From Holacanthus passer (Eukaryota > Chordata > Actinopteri > Pomacanthidae): a DNA stretch of 64,000 nt. The translations under genes were made by a program, and so were the position numbers. The DNA lies in contig JAFREQ010000008.1 in assembly GCA_025331565.1 (NCBI GenBank), positions 806,001 through 870,000 on the forward strand, given 5' to 3'. Shown here one piece after another: positions 13,233 through 24,753 of this stretch; position 1 is the stretch's first letter, and the number at the start of each line of letters is the position of its first letter. The notes under the pieces were generated by a model. That model saw only the letters and a program-made list of their open reading frames with translations. It made no database searches and was not told the origin of the DNA.

Positions 13233-16200
13233 GAGACAAACACAGGGTTCAGGAGCTGAGGATTGTCCTCCTGGGGCACGACTCCCTGGAGAAGAGTTTG
13301 ACAGGAAACACCATCCTCGGCCGACAGATGTTTGATGTCAGCAGAGACGTGAAGATGTGCGTCAGGAGACAGGGAGATCTTGACCATGGCCGTAGAGTTA
13401 TTGTCGTCAACAGCCCTGAAAGGTGGATCCACTACTCTGTCCGAGACCCCAGCCATGTGAAGGACAACATGTCAACCTGCATGGCCTTGTGCCCGCCAGG
13501 ACCTCACGTCTTCCTCATGGTCATACCCATCAGCTCTCACCGAGGCAGGGAGTGGACAGTAGAGGGACCTCTCGAGCTGCTTAATGACACAGTGTGGAGG
13601 AACACGATAGTAATATTCACCAGATGTGAGAGGCTGAGAGGTTTGTCTGTAGAGGACTTCATTGCAAGACATAGATGTCTCAGAGAGGTTCTGGAGAGGT
13701 GTGGACACAGATATCACCTTTTGGACACGAGCATCTGGGGAAAAGATGATGGAGCTCAGGTTGCAGAACTTTTGGAGAAGGTTGATGCAATGGTTGCAGG
13801 AAACATGAAGACAGGAAGATTTGGTTATGTGACCACAAATGAGGAAGTCTCCAGAATGACTGAGAGGACAAGGAAAGATGTGGAGGAGAGGGCGATTCTG
13901 AGGCGAATGAATGTGCAGATGGTCAGACGAACACTCAGATCTCTGATGGGTAAGCATCACTCAAAGCAGCTATAATCATTATTTTTAAAATAACACTGGA
14001 TCAAATGACCGTGTGTAATGTGAAAGGGGTCACATTCAGAATTATCACCTGACTCTGCAGTTCCCCTCAACTTTATAGAGCTTTTTAGCTTCTTTTAGCT
14101 CATTGTTTTGGATTATTCCTGCTTGCAAATGTGCTGTTTTCTTTCACTCGTGCTGCTCTCATATTTTCAACAAAAAGTAGCTTCAAAACATTTTAGCAGC
14201 TAAAGAGGCAGAATTTTCCTTCAATAGATGGTGGTGAACGAATAATGATTTAGTTCCAGACCCACAGTTTTAGACGTATGCCTACACAAGTTTAAACAAC
14301 AGGTGTTGTACCCAGAGCCATGCAGAAACAGTGTGAGGGTTAACCCTCATTCAACATCTTCCCACAAATGCTTTAGTCTACAGTCAAATTTCTGTATTGC
14401 ATATATTATTTTATATATTGTTTAATACACAAGTAGATTTTACATTTTCCCCCATCCTAACCATTCCCTATGTTATTGTCATTTTTCATGTGCATTCAAA
14501 CATGTGATTTTTACAAGATGAAAATGTCTTCCTGAGATATATTGTTGCCTAAACTTTGCATCTTTTCAATTCAGGAAAATCTCCTCTGAATTCAATGCTT
14601 CGAATTCTCATCGTGGGACCGAAGCAAGTTGGCAAGAGCTCGACTGGAAACACTATTCTTGGTGAAAAAGTCTTTCCTGCTGGATGCCTAACATCACAGT
14701 GCGCTGTGAGACAGGCTGACGTTCACAGACAGCGAGTCACTGTGGTTGACACTCCTGGCTGGCATGGGAGATACTGCTCAGAGGACACACCACGGGAGGT
14801 TCAGCAGCAGATTACCCACAGTGCATCTCTGTGTGCCCCCATTCCTCATGCTGTACTTGTGGTCGTTCGCAGCGACGAGACTTTCACTGAAACCGACCGA
14901 CTGAAAGTGGAGCAACACTTGAGCTTGTTTGGACTTTGGGTGTGGACCCGAACCATCGTGCTGTTCACCTGGGGAGACAAACTGGGAGTCACTCCCATTG
15001 AGGAGCACATTGAGAGATGGCCTGCCCTTCAGTGGCTGGTGGACAAATGTTGCAATAGGTATCATGTTTTTGATAACACAAACAAGGCCGGAGACATTCA
15101 GGTTAGAGAACTGCTGGTGAAAATTGAAGAAACAGAGGTCAGGAATGATGGTGAACACTTGTTGCGTAGTTTTATGAAACTCCAAGAAAGCAACAGGAAG
15201 CTGGAGCAAAGGTCCAAAAAGATTGCAAGAAAGCTCATGAGGGCAGTGATGGACAATGATCTCCTACGGCAAACAGTCGAGGAGAAGGAGAGGATGGTAG
15301 AGGACATGATTAAGACAGCTGGAGAGAAAGATGAACAGATTGAAGCTCTGAAGGTGACAACTGAAAAGGAGACAAGGAAAAATAAAGACTATAAAGAAGA
15401 GATTGGCAAAGGATTAGTGGAGGCTGAAAAGATGAACAACCAGCTCAGACAAGTCATTATGGGGAAAGACAGAATGATATCAAGCTTGAGTCAAAGATGT
15501 GCTGTGAAACATGATTTGATTAAGGCCACAAAGCAAAGCAGTGAACTGGAAAAGGAAGTGTTAGAGGAAAGAGCGAAGGAACAAGAGCGAGAGGCAGCAG
15601 CCCTGAAGAAAAAGTGTGAGAAGAAAGATAAAGAGCTGGACCAAATAATGATGAATCACAAAAGAGAAACAAGAGAACTTAAAGAGACAATTGAACAGCT
15701 GAAGAGAGAAAATGAAGATACAATGAAGGCGTTGAAAGCCACAATTGAAGGGATACAGAGGCACTATCAGAGAAAAGAAGCTGATAGAACAAATGAGACG
15801 AACTCTGTGTACTTTAACAAAGGTGCCCTCCAGAGGAAAGCAATGACAGGCCTCAAGACTTTGGAGGAGCTTGGCCAACAACAAAAATGGGCATCCACTG
15901 TGCCATTGAGCCATGGAGACACTGTTAAACCCAGTGAGTATGACCTTATCTGCAGCACAGATCCTGAGCAAAATGACTCTGAGTCTGGTGTAGTTACTGA
16001 AATGACGAATATCCTCTGATTGACTTGATTAACTTCTTTAATTTGCAGAGACAGAACAGAAAGGGCTGGTAGTGTTGGACAAAGACATCGTCCCGAGTCA
16101 TGAGAAGGTGAGTGAAAATGAAAAAAATGTTTCTGACATTTTTTGCAAAAAAATTAATAACATCGGATACATACACGAATTATTCTGTAATGTATTCTGC

Positions 16201-17100
16201 CTGAAATGTGCTCTCATCATTAATTTTTAACCATATTGATAAGACTAGGTGTTCTGCAGGATTTCTTCCCTCTGTACATCAACAACAACAACAACATGTA
16301 TCCTCTGTGGAGCACAAATCTATTCAGTAAATGTCATGACAGGCTCCTTTTCAGATCTTTATAGTGCTTTATGCATGAATGCAAATTTTCACCCAAAATG
16401 GTGGGACACAAAACATCAGTCCCTTAAATATCACACATCACGTCTCACTGGGATTCATTTATTAGTTTTGAAGCATTTTGAAATGAGCTAGAGACCTGCA
16501 GTTGGCTCTAGCTGAATAATCAGGAGATCATCAAAGTGATGAAGATTCATCCTCTGGGGAACATGAATGCATTTACCAAATTTCATGGCATTCCATCCAA
16601 TAGCTGTAAAGATATTTCACTTTGGCTTGTTCGGTCCTTCCGTTCGAGTCTGATCGGGGCAATTGGTCCTTTTTTTTTTTATTATTTAATGCAGGTCGGG
16701 TTGGAGAAGGTTTTTCAAGTTCAGGTCCAAAGTCTTGGAGACACATTCTTCTTGCAAACATGAGATAATCAGTTGATCTGTGCACTTGATTTTGTTGAAT
16801 GTTGGGACGGTGGCCTGGTGTATTAACACAGTGATTCTCACTCTGATTCTTGTTTCACAGAGACAGACTTCAAACCAGGTGTGGCAGCTGGAGGCTGACT
16901 GGACTCCATCATGGCTGAAGGCTGGAGGTGCTGCGCTGGGAGCTGCAGTTGGGGCCCTTGCTGGCTCCTCCCGGGTGGCCACGTGGTTGAGTACCAGGGC
17001 AGCTGTTGGGGCTGCAGCTGGGGCTCTGCTGGGCAGCTTCCTGGTCCAAGGAGTCAGTCCCCAGGAGAGGAAAATGGAGTCAGACGCCAACATCAAGTGA
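13233..17100 (+). CDS. GIMAP-family GTPase with two tandem AIG1-type domains, coiled coil and glycine-zipper tail (5' partial)
   Basis: Exons read 13233-13949, 14575-15933, 16049-16107 and 16861-17100 with GT-AG borders and consistent phases (about 790 codons visible); the starting exon is missing. GIMAPs are GTPases of immune-associated proteins that assemble on membranes. Exon 1 encodes a G-like domain in which the P-loop is GHDSLEKS and the G3 site reads NSPERW instead of DTPGW, so it probably does not hydrolyse GTP. Exon 2 encodes a canonical domain with GPKQVGKS, DTPGW and FTWGD, followed by about 250 residues of charged heptad-like sequence, probably coiled coil. The last exon encodes Ala/Gly-rich stretches with GxxxG spacing (about 16915-17040), suggesting membrane insertion. 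If the exon 2 donor at 15934 is not used, the protein ends at 16019 without the tail. The final codon and TGA overlap a good donor (AA/GTGAGT at 17097), so a further exon cannot be excluded. The closest fit is the multi-domain teleost GIMAP8/GIMAP4-like group; no symbol is assigned. Confidence 0.85.
16536..16660 (-). repeat. Fragment of a teleost interspersed repeat
   Basis: Read on the minus strand, it contains the phrases ATTGGATGGAATGCCATGAA and CCCAGAGGATGAATC, which recur at 32430-32600 and in several copies at 35200-35900 in this window. It lies within the last intron of the GIMAP gene. No coding content is seen. Confidence 0.65.
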
Positions 17101-19049
17101 GTCTCTATCTTGTGACATGAGATGCCTTTTGAGACATCATGGATATAATGATGCGTGCTGATTACTAGCAGAGCGTTTGGATAAAACTTGGGGAAAGATT
17201 ATCTATGACCGCCATATTTCAATGAGAGACTTCTGAAAGGAGCATGTCCACCTGTAGACTGTAACGGTAGCTCAGTTGACTAAACTGTCCATCTATCTGT
17301 CTAGACTTAAATTTTTGTTCAGATTTTGTAAACGGGGAAATGAAACAGCATTTGATGCATTTTAAAATATACAGCTTCTTATCAAACACTTTATTGTCAA
17401 TAACCTCCATCAATGTACTCGCTCTTGGCAACCAAGCAGCATCCCTTTTTTTCTCTTGCTGGTATTATTTCACTGTGCAGTTACATAAACAAGGCTATGA
17501 ATCAACAATCAGTATTTCTTGAAGGGGAGATCAATCCCACTCTTCCCTAAACTGGACATTCAAGAGCATTGCGAGAAGATGGGTTCATTCATATGTGTTT
17601 TGCCTGCTTCTGTGAGACTGAATAAATGAAGTGTATGTCCTATGTCCACCAGGAGATGGTGCAAGTTGATCCATCTGAGTTGACCGAGTCAATCAAACAC
17701 TCTTTTGTTACATGTTAAACTAGCTTTTGAAAGTGGTATGAAATGGCAACAAAGCATTTTCAGCAGCTGTTGTCCGTGTCCTCTTTCACACCACAACGTT
17801 ATCAATTATAAAGTTGTTTTTATAGAATGCCAAATGGGTCATAATTCACCTGGTTTTTAACGGCTGTAGGTGTGTGTTCTGATTACCAACCAGTGAATGG
17901 TCACTGGTTCAAGGCTTAGAGTGAACAGTGAAATTCAATTCAATTTTGTTTGTATAGCGCAAAATCACAACAGAAGTCATCTCAAGGTACTTTTCATATG
18001 GAGCAGACTGTGCCTCAGCAGAAGGACAAATCTATTTTGCATTAATGATATCATGAATTTTACTGTCATTTGTCAATAAATGCATATCATAAACATGAAA
18101 CTGTATTAAAGTTTGCTATTTCATGTACTGAGTTGTTCTATAAACTTTAAACAAAGAAATCTCAATTGTGTTCAATAGACAGTTGTTGAAAACTTAGAAT
18201 TCAACTTTGGATGAGCAACTTAATTTCTCCACATTGCAAATGCTGTCAACCTGCAAATAAAACTGTATCATAAAAACCAGGCGAATTTTGTCTCATTTAG
18301 CATTCCACAGCTTTCACTGAGTGAGAAAACAGACATGTGGTGTGAGAGGGTATGAAAAGTGTCAGTTGTGTGAGTCTCGTGGTCAACGTGTGAGAGTTGG
18401 CAGCCCGTGACACTGTTTTCAGATTACCTGCAGATATTTAGGCAGCCCAATCTCCTTAATCTGCGCACAAATAACTCGACTTTAGACTTTCAAATTGCTC
18501 GCAGGTGATAAACCAATCCTTCCCATTAACTTCTGTTGTGGATTGTAAAACTAATATTAATTTTTATATAGACTTCATTCCAGTGTATTTTTAAAATTAG
18601 GTTCATGTCAATGTAACAATAACTGTAAAATGCAATGCTGTGTGTGGTGATAGATAAAATATTAAGTCCTTTCAGGTTAAGGCACAAGAGGTTTATAAGT
18701 GAATGTGTTATGCAAAACAAATTGTAAAAAATCTTGCTTTACAACACTCTCTAAATGCATTCATTACACATAAGAGCAAAAAAGATAATATAAAATGTAA
18801 ACGTTTATTTACATATGTCACATGTAGCGTTCCAGAAATGCATTGCACAAATGAAACACCACATATCGGTTAATGTTTAACAAAAACTCAACACTCTGTC
18901 AGTCAACATTCATCAGTCATGTCGAACAGACTGTGACTTTCTTTTCAGGAAAACCTTCCCTCAGAGATTAAAATATAAATCAAAGCAAAAACATTGGATT
19001 ATTGTTTGTAACATTAACTTGAATTAGAGATGGAACTTAATGGAAAAGG
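17101..19049. other. GIMAP 3' flank and gap before the receptor cluster
   Basis: No coding sequence is supported. An AATAAA at 17621-17626 followed by G/T-rich sequence is a plausible poly(A) signal for the GIMAP gene. At 17929-18012 the sequence resembles a common teleost repeat (ATTCAATTCAATTTTGTTTG followed by TATAGCGC and ATCTCAAGGTAC). The rest is AT-rich and unremarkable. Confidence 0.5.
17621..17626 (+). terminator. Candidate poly(A) signal for the GIMAP gene
   Basis: Canonical AATAAA about 520 bases after the predicted stop, followed by a G/T-rich stretch. Further AATAAA motifs occur near 18076 and 18255. Confidence 0.35.
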
Positions 19050-19985
19050 CTATTTTCTTTCAACATAAACTAAACCCAGAATTCTGTTTCGTATTTTGGT
19101 CAGTTTAAATCCATATATGAGAGGATTCATAAGAGGAGGAATGAGCAGAAATTCTATAGCGATGAAGTTTTGAAGGCTTTGAGGTAAACCTGCGGAGCCA
19201 AACCGCATGTACATCAAATCAAAAACTATCACAACTACGAATGTGACTAAAGAGATTACATGGGGCACACATGTCTGCATAAACTTCACCCTCTCATCTT
19301 TGGACCTCACAGAAGTTATGATGAGATGTGCATAAGTCCAAATAATAAAAAGCCCATGAGACACGTACATGAAAATTGTAAAAAATGCAACTACATTGTT
19401 TGGGAAGGTGTCAGCTTCAGGGCACGCAAGCTTAACAATTATCCAGTTCACGCAGAACACTCTCTGAATGGTTGCACTGCATAACTTTAGCCTTGACGTT
19501 AGCACAATATTGATGGAGAAAATGCACAAAGGTGTGAGCCAGGAGAAACATATCAGCTGAGAGAGCCTCCTCTTAGTCATGAACGAGTGGTAGTGCAGCG
19601 GTCGACATATGGCCAGATATCTGTCGTAGGCCATGACAGCTAGAATGGACAAATCGCTGCAAGCAAAAGAGTACATGATAAAAGCCTGTAAAAGGCATCC
19701 TTCATATGAGATGTCTGGAGAAGAAGACAGTAAATCTAAGAGGAATTTAGGGTAGAAACCTGTGGCCCCATAAAGTCCATTAATAAAGAAAGTGCACAGG
19801 AAGATGTACATAGGTTCATGCAGGTTTTCATCTAAGACAATGATCATGATGAGAGCAATATTAAGAAACAAAATCAAACTGTAATACAGTAAAGTGAATG
19901 TGAATAGAGTTACTCTGTAATTAGCTGAGTCATTAAACCCCGATAGAATGAAGATTCTTACAACAGAAACATTATCCATTATCAC
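19050..19985 (-). CDS. Odorant receptor (intact, single exon)
   Basis: Seven-transmembrane G-protein-coupled receptor expected in olfactory neurons. The 311-aa frame is uninterrupted and carries the receptor hallmarks: an N-terminal glycosylation site (NVS), LHEPMY at the first intracellular loop (about 55-60), MAYDRY at the end of TM3 (118-123), a Cys-bearing second extracellular loop, and NPLIY in TM7 (287-291). The third codon is also ATG (19979); paralogues here begin with that MDN, so it may be the true start. It belongs to the MDN..FYPKFL subfamily with the genes at 21.2, 24.8, 42.7 and 45.3 kb. Placement in the teleost delta-like class is by motif memory only. The ligand is unknown. 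Confidence 0.93.
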   Translation of the reverse strand: MIMDNVSVVRIFILSGFNDSANYRVTLFTFTLLYYSLILFLNIALIMIIVLDENLHEPMYIFLCTFFINGLYGATGFYPKFLLDLLSSSPDISYEGCLLQAFIMYSFACSDLSILAVMAYDRYLAICRPLHYHSFMTKRRLSQLICFSWLTPLCIFSINIVLTSRLKLCSATIQRVFCVNWIIVKLACPEADTFPNNVVAFFTIFMYVSHGLFIIWTYAHLIITSVRSKDERVKFMQTCVPHVISLVTFVVVIVFDLMYMRFGSAGLPQSLQNFIAIEFLLIPPLMNPLIYGFKLTKIRNRILGLVYVERK

Positions 19986-21196
19986 TCATCAGTCACGTCT
20001 CCTCTCCCAGTGCCCCAGCATAAATGGCTGCGGGGTCAAACTCTGTTCTCCCTCTACAACTTCTATTATTAACGACCACAAAACACCTGGGAATTCAAAC
20101 TCTGTTTACTCCTTCAGATGGAAGAGATCAAAACAACCAGTTAATTTGTTTGGCAGATGTGTAGTTTATTCATGTGTTAAAAACAAATACATTCATATTA
20201 ATAAAAATACTTACATGTTACATGTAATTGAATTGTATATATGCATGATATTTATTTCATATTTTGAGAAAAAATATAATTTGTTCAAATGCAGCCTCTG
20301 TACCCAGATAATATTCAGTATTTAGTGTGTCAGGTCACAATGTAAGACTTCCAGAACTGTGTTACATCAATACACACATCAAATGAAAGGAATCAATAAC
20401 ATATCAGACATTACAAAAAGTGAACTTGAAGTTATATTTTCATTTACATTTTTTTAAAATATTTTAAACAATGTTAATATTCCTGTGGTCACAGCAAGGT
20501 CACAACATGGTAGTTAATGCTATATCATGGTGGTTACAAGGTGCTTATCGAAAACAAAAACACACATATTGTATAGTTTCAAATTGAGCTTTTCTAGATT
20601 TCTAAAATCAATAGTACTGTGCTGTGGTACTAATCTGTACTGTAGGCAAGCAGGGCCAGATACATGTACTTCCCAACATGCACTGCAGTTTGGTGTGATT
20701 CCTCTGGTTCATTATTAGTTTATTCAAGTTTTGTTTGTGCCGTAATTATGAGGATGGTCTTGTTATTTGTTCCACTTTATGTTATGTTTGTGATTTATCT
20801 TATACTCTTAATACTAATACTATTCAATGATTCTGATTATAAACTTTTTTTTAATATCATCCACACTTAACATAAACAAGGTTAAGAATATATGTATATG
20901 TCAAAGCATCCTATGAATTTCCAGTTCAAAAGATATTTACCTGAGCAATGAATAAATAAACATGTGAGAGAGAGAGAGAGAGAGAGACAGAAAAGAGATA
21001 CACATTTTGATCATGCAGTACTAGTAGACATGACATGCAGCTCATACAGTCAAGTCAGACATGAACATGAATTTGCAGGGAATAAGTAACATATATACTG
21101 CATAAATTAAATAAACACTGGAGTTATGATGCCTCTTTTTTAACATTCTGCACAAGTGTGGAGAAATGATTTGAGAACACACCACAGCATCCTGGG
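19986..21196. other. Intergenic region between odorant receptor genes
   Basis: Contains the presumed promoter of the receptor at 19.0 kb. The plus-strand motif GGGAATTCAA at 20089-20098 (TTGAATTCCC on the gene strand) is shared with two neighbours. A (GA)n microsatellite lies at 20966-20987. The remainder is AT-rich with no gene seen. Confidence 0.5.
20966..20987. repeat. (GA)n microsatellite
   Basis: Eleven uninterrupted GA dinucleotides between two odorant receptor genes. Confidence 0.9.
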
Positions 21197-22114
21197 CTAG
21201 ACACTTTCTTTCTGTTGAATAAAACCAAGAATTCTGTTTCGAATTTTTGTCAATTTTAACCCATAAACTACAGGATTCATAACTGGAGGAATTAAAAGAA
21301 ACTCTATTGCCATGAAGTTCACAAAGCTCTGTGACAACGACCTCGAATTAAATCGTGTGTACATTAAATCAAAAAGCACAGTGAAGGCAAAATTGCATAA
21401 AGAGACTAAATGTGGCACACATGTTTGTATAAACTTGTTCCTGCCCTGTGTGGATGTTAGAGATGTTTTGACCAGATGCAGATAAGACCACATTACATAG
21501 AAAAAATGGATAAGGTAAATAATAATGTTAAAATATGCAACACTAGAATTTTCTACAGAGGTAGAGCAAGCTATTTTACCAATGAGTGAGTTTGAACAGT
21601 AAAGTTTAGATATGTGTGAGCCACATAATCTCACTTGAAAAATAGTCATTGTGTTACAGAACATGCAATAAAAAGGTAAGATCCAAGAGAAGGCCACTAA
21701 CAGAGATATCCTTCGTGTAGTCATAACAGTGTGGTACTGAAGAGGTCGACATATAGCCACAAATCTGTCATAGGCCATAACAGCTAGAATGGATAAATCA
21801 CTCCCAAGTGATGAGTATATGACAAAACTCTGCAGCAGGCATCCAGAGAAAGAGATGACATGAGAGGGAGACAGAAGATCCTTGAGGAATTTGGGGTAAA
21901 ATCCTGCCGTCCCATAAAGTCCATTAATGCACATATTACACAGGAAAATGTACATAGCCTCATGAAGTTTACGATCCACAATAATAGTTATGATGAGAAC
22001 AACATTCACTGTCCAAATTATCAGGTACCACAGTAAAGCAAGAAGAAAGAGAATGATTCTGTGTTGCACTGTGTAATTTAATCCTGAAAGTGTAAAAAAT
22101 GAAAAGTTATCCAT
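21197..22114 (-). CDS. Odorant receptor (intact, single exon)
   Basis: 305-aa seven-transmembrane receptor of the MDN subfamily. It starts MDNFSF with a glycosylation site at Asn3. The usual LHEPMY block reads LHEAMY (50-55), the DRY motif reads DRF (116-118) and TM7 has NPVVY. Apart from these substitutions the frame is complete and of normal length, so it is called functional. Nearest relatives in the window are the genes at 19.0 and 24.8 kb. The upstream motif GGGAATTCAA is at 22318-22327, about 205 bp from the start. Confidence 0.92.
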   Translation of the reverse strand: MDNFSFFTLSGLNYTVQHRIILFLLALLWYLIIWTVNVVLIITIIVDRKLHEAMYIFLCNMCINGLYGTAGFYPKFLKDLLSPSHVISFSGCLLQSFVIYSSLGSDLSILAVMAYDRFVAICRPLQYHTVMTTRRISLLVAFSWILPFYCMFCNTMTIFQVRLCGSHISKLYCSNSLIGKIACSTSVENSSVAYFNIIIYLIHFFYVMWSYLHLVKTSLTSTQGRNKFIQTCVPHLVSLCNFAFTVLFDLMYTRFNSRSLSQSFVNFMAIEFLLIPPVMNPVVYGLKLTKIRNRILGFIQQKESV

Positions 22115-23910
22115 TGAACTATGACAGCTGGCACAATCTCATTCATTCAAACCTAGTATACATAAAAGTTTGTAACCTTTGCAGATCATAAAGTGTCACA
22201 TCAGAGAGACATCTTCCTGAGCTGTAGGTGGGGCAGCGAACATCCTGTCCTGACTGTCTCCAACCCTCCTGGTGACCTCTGTTTAAATCATCTCTCTCTA
22301 ATGACGAAACACAAGCTGGGAATTCAAGCAGCGAAAATAAAGAAAGGAAAAGTTTGTCTGAGTTAATGTTTGGTGGATCAGTTAATGACGTAATGAGAGT
22401 TCTGACGCAGAACAAATTCACATCAGTATGAGATGGGATAAACTTTGAAAGGGATTAATATATATATATGTAACACAGTTAAATTTGCCACAGACAGAAA
22501 TGAGACGAGAGTAAATCTGACTCAGTTTTCATTGTAATTTGCATATGTGTCGTGCTGGAAGGGCGTAGAAATGGTTTTACCATCAAACAAAGATAAATAA
22601 GTTGCCAACTTGTTTGCAGCCTGCTTGATATTCTGATGTTTTTGGTGTCAGACTAAGCTTTAATACTCTAACGCTGCCCAAACAACCGCAAAGCCAAACC
22701 TTGTTGAAGAATATTATGAAGGTTATGTTCAGTAGGTTTCCATGCTCACAGATAATAACACAGATAACACTCCACACTTTTCTCCACATTGCATACATTC
22801 TTCCAAAACCATAGAGAGCTCAAAAGCCAACTTTTGAAATTTAAAATTATTAAATAGCAATAAAACCGATATTATCATCTCTGATTTGAGAGGGATGCTG
22901 TGCGCAATCACACAGAGACAGAGACACAGTAACCATGACCTCATTTATTATTCATCATCAAGTCCAAACAGAAGTAGCCCAGAATCCAGAGGTTAAATGG
23001 AATAGGGCAGGTACTAACAGTCAGGCAGGTACAGATTTCAGCTTCAGGTTCAGGTTCAGGTTTTGGTTTCATAGTACAGAGGCTGGAAAACAGAAGCATG
23101 AAGCATCATTCTGGCCAGGAGCAGGTGGAGATAGGCTGGTATAAATACTGAGGGGGGAACACAGGTGAGCAGGTGGATGTAGGAGTCAGGTTACTGGGAA
23201 AGTCTGAGGGCATCTGGTGGATGAATAGAGAATCTGGACCTTTCCTAAGAAATACATGGACCTCTGGGAAGCGAGAAGCAGAGACAGGGATCGAGGGGAA
23301 GGCTGAGTAAAGTAAAAACGACTGAGGCAGGTGTTGTGACACCCCCAAAAGAGTTTCTCCTTCCTTAGTTTTAAAAGATCGATCTGTTAAAAATGTCTTC
23401 TACTGCCATCATGTTAGGAGAACATTAATTATCCTCTCTTTTATTGTTCTGTATCCAGGTTTAAAGTTTGCATTTCATCAAAAAGTGAATAAGATATTTT
23501 GAAGATGTTACATACAAACAATAAAATTGAAATTATGCATTAATATACAGTACTGTGCAAAAGTTTTAGGTAGGTGTGAAAAAATGCTGTAAATTTAACA
23601 ATAGATGATGCATAAGGATGAGAAATTCATTGTTGAAGATCATTAATATTACATCTGAATATAGCTTTATGCTCGACACACTCATCTTATAGTTGGAGAC
23701 TGGATTCTTTATCAGTACAGGTGCTTTCAGGTTTCTGTGTTTTAGTTTATAAAAAGCCACAAAAACAACTGTTATGTGAGATAAGACAATAATACAATTT
23801 ATTGATATTGAAATACATGCATTTTTTTAAAGATTACAATATACATTCTGTGATTGCAAAAATAAGCATCACTTTAAAAACACACACACGTTAGATGATG
23901 ATGTACTAGT
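22115..23910. other. Intergenic region with repeats
   Basis: Holds the presumed promoter of the 21.2-kb receptor. Short TA repeats lie near 22460 and three TTCAGG hexamers at 23043-23060. The 22950-23340 stretch looks like a degenerate interspersed repeat (AGGCTGGTATAAATAC near 23133). About 23545-23770 starts like another common fish repeat (TACAGTACTGTGCAAAAG). No gene is seen. Confidence 0.4.
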
Positions 23911-23912
23911 CT

Positions 23913-24005
23913 AGAGACATTTACCACACAAAACTGTGTAATTCTGTTTTTTCATTTGGCCTATTTGAAGCCATTTTTGAGGGGATTGATGATTAGAGGA
24001 AAACG
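23913..24005 (-). pseudogene. Odorant receptor relic (TM7 and C-terminus only)
   Basis: This stretch matches the last ~90 bases of the receptor gene at 24.75 kb: shared blocks include CATTTACCACACAAAA/GTTTACCACACAAAA, AATTCTGTTTTT/TATTCTGTTTCT, and GAGGGGATTGA at the TM7 position. On the minus strand it aligns to the NPL..GFK end and the terminal GK..L-stop, but contains in-frame stops and small indels. The rest of a receptor is not detectable upstream on the gene strand, so it is a truncated, dead remnant. Confidence 0.7.
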
Positions 24006-24753
24006 AAGATGATGTTGTATTGGTACAAACTCTATGCAAGGACAAAAAAGTTAAAAGTCTAATACAGGAGCTCAACTTAATGCTTCCCCCCAAAGTGAAG
24101 TGGCTGCAGTTGTACTTATTTAAATGTCCAGCAGGGGGCTCTGGAGCACAGCAGAACTGACAACAGTAATTTGCCTTTATAAAAGCATCTGTTGGGTAAA
24201 ACATATTTTCCCTGATCATATTTTGTTCTAGACTGTATTAGTAAGCTGTTGGGTTTTATAGATAACATCAGTCCTGCGTTGGACTTTTCTCTGCTACACA
24301 GGCAAAAAGAAAATTACCCTGCAAGCTTCAAGCTAATCTTCAGTTAATCTCATTCACGTTAACGTTTTAAGAGACATGCTTCACACAAATGCTTACATTA
24401 TGAATATTACTTACATTTTTCATTTAATTTTTAGATTTTTGAATGTGTTTCCATACATCCCCAGCAACATCTGGTTTGCATGCATTTCCTTTTTCACAGT
24501 TTGAAAATTAATTTGCATTAAACAAACAGTAAAACAACAGCTTTTATAAAACCTCCACATTATCTAAGATAAGACACAGACAAAGATACAAATAAAGAAA
24601 TATGTAGATGGATTATTCCAAGTATAATTTGACTACAAAAATTATAAATGAGAGGCTACATGTTGTTTCTTTGATCTTTCTTTGAGCAGTGTTATATATA
24701 ATTAGCTGAAGCAAATGATGATGGACATAAACATATGAACATATGACCCCATT
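24006..24753. other. Intergenic region between relic and receptor
   Basis: AT-rich sequence with no gene or clear repeat recognised. Confidence 0.4.
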
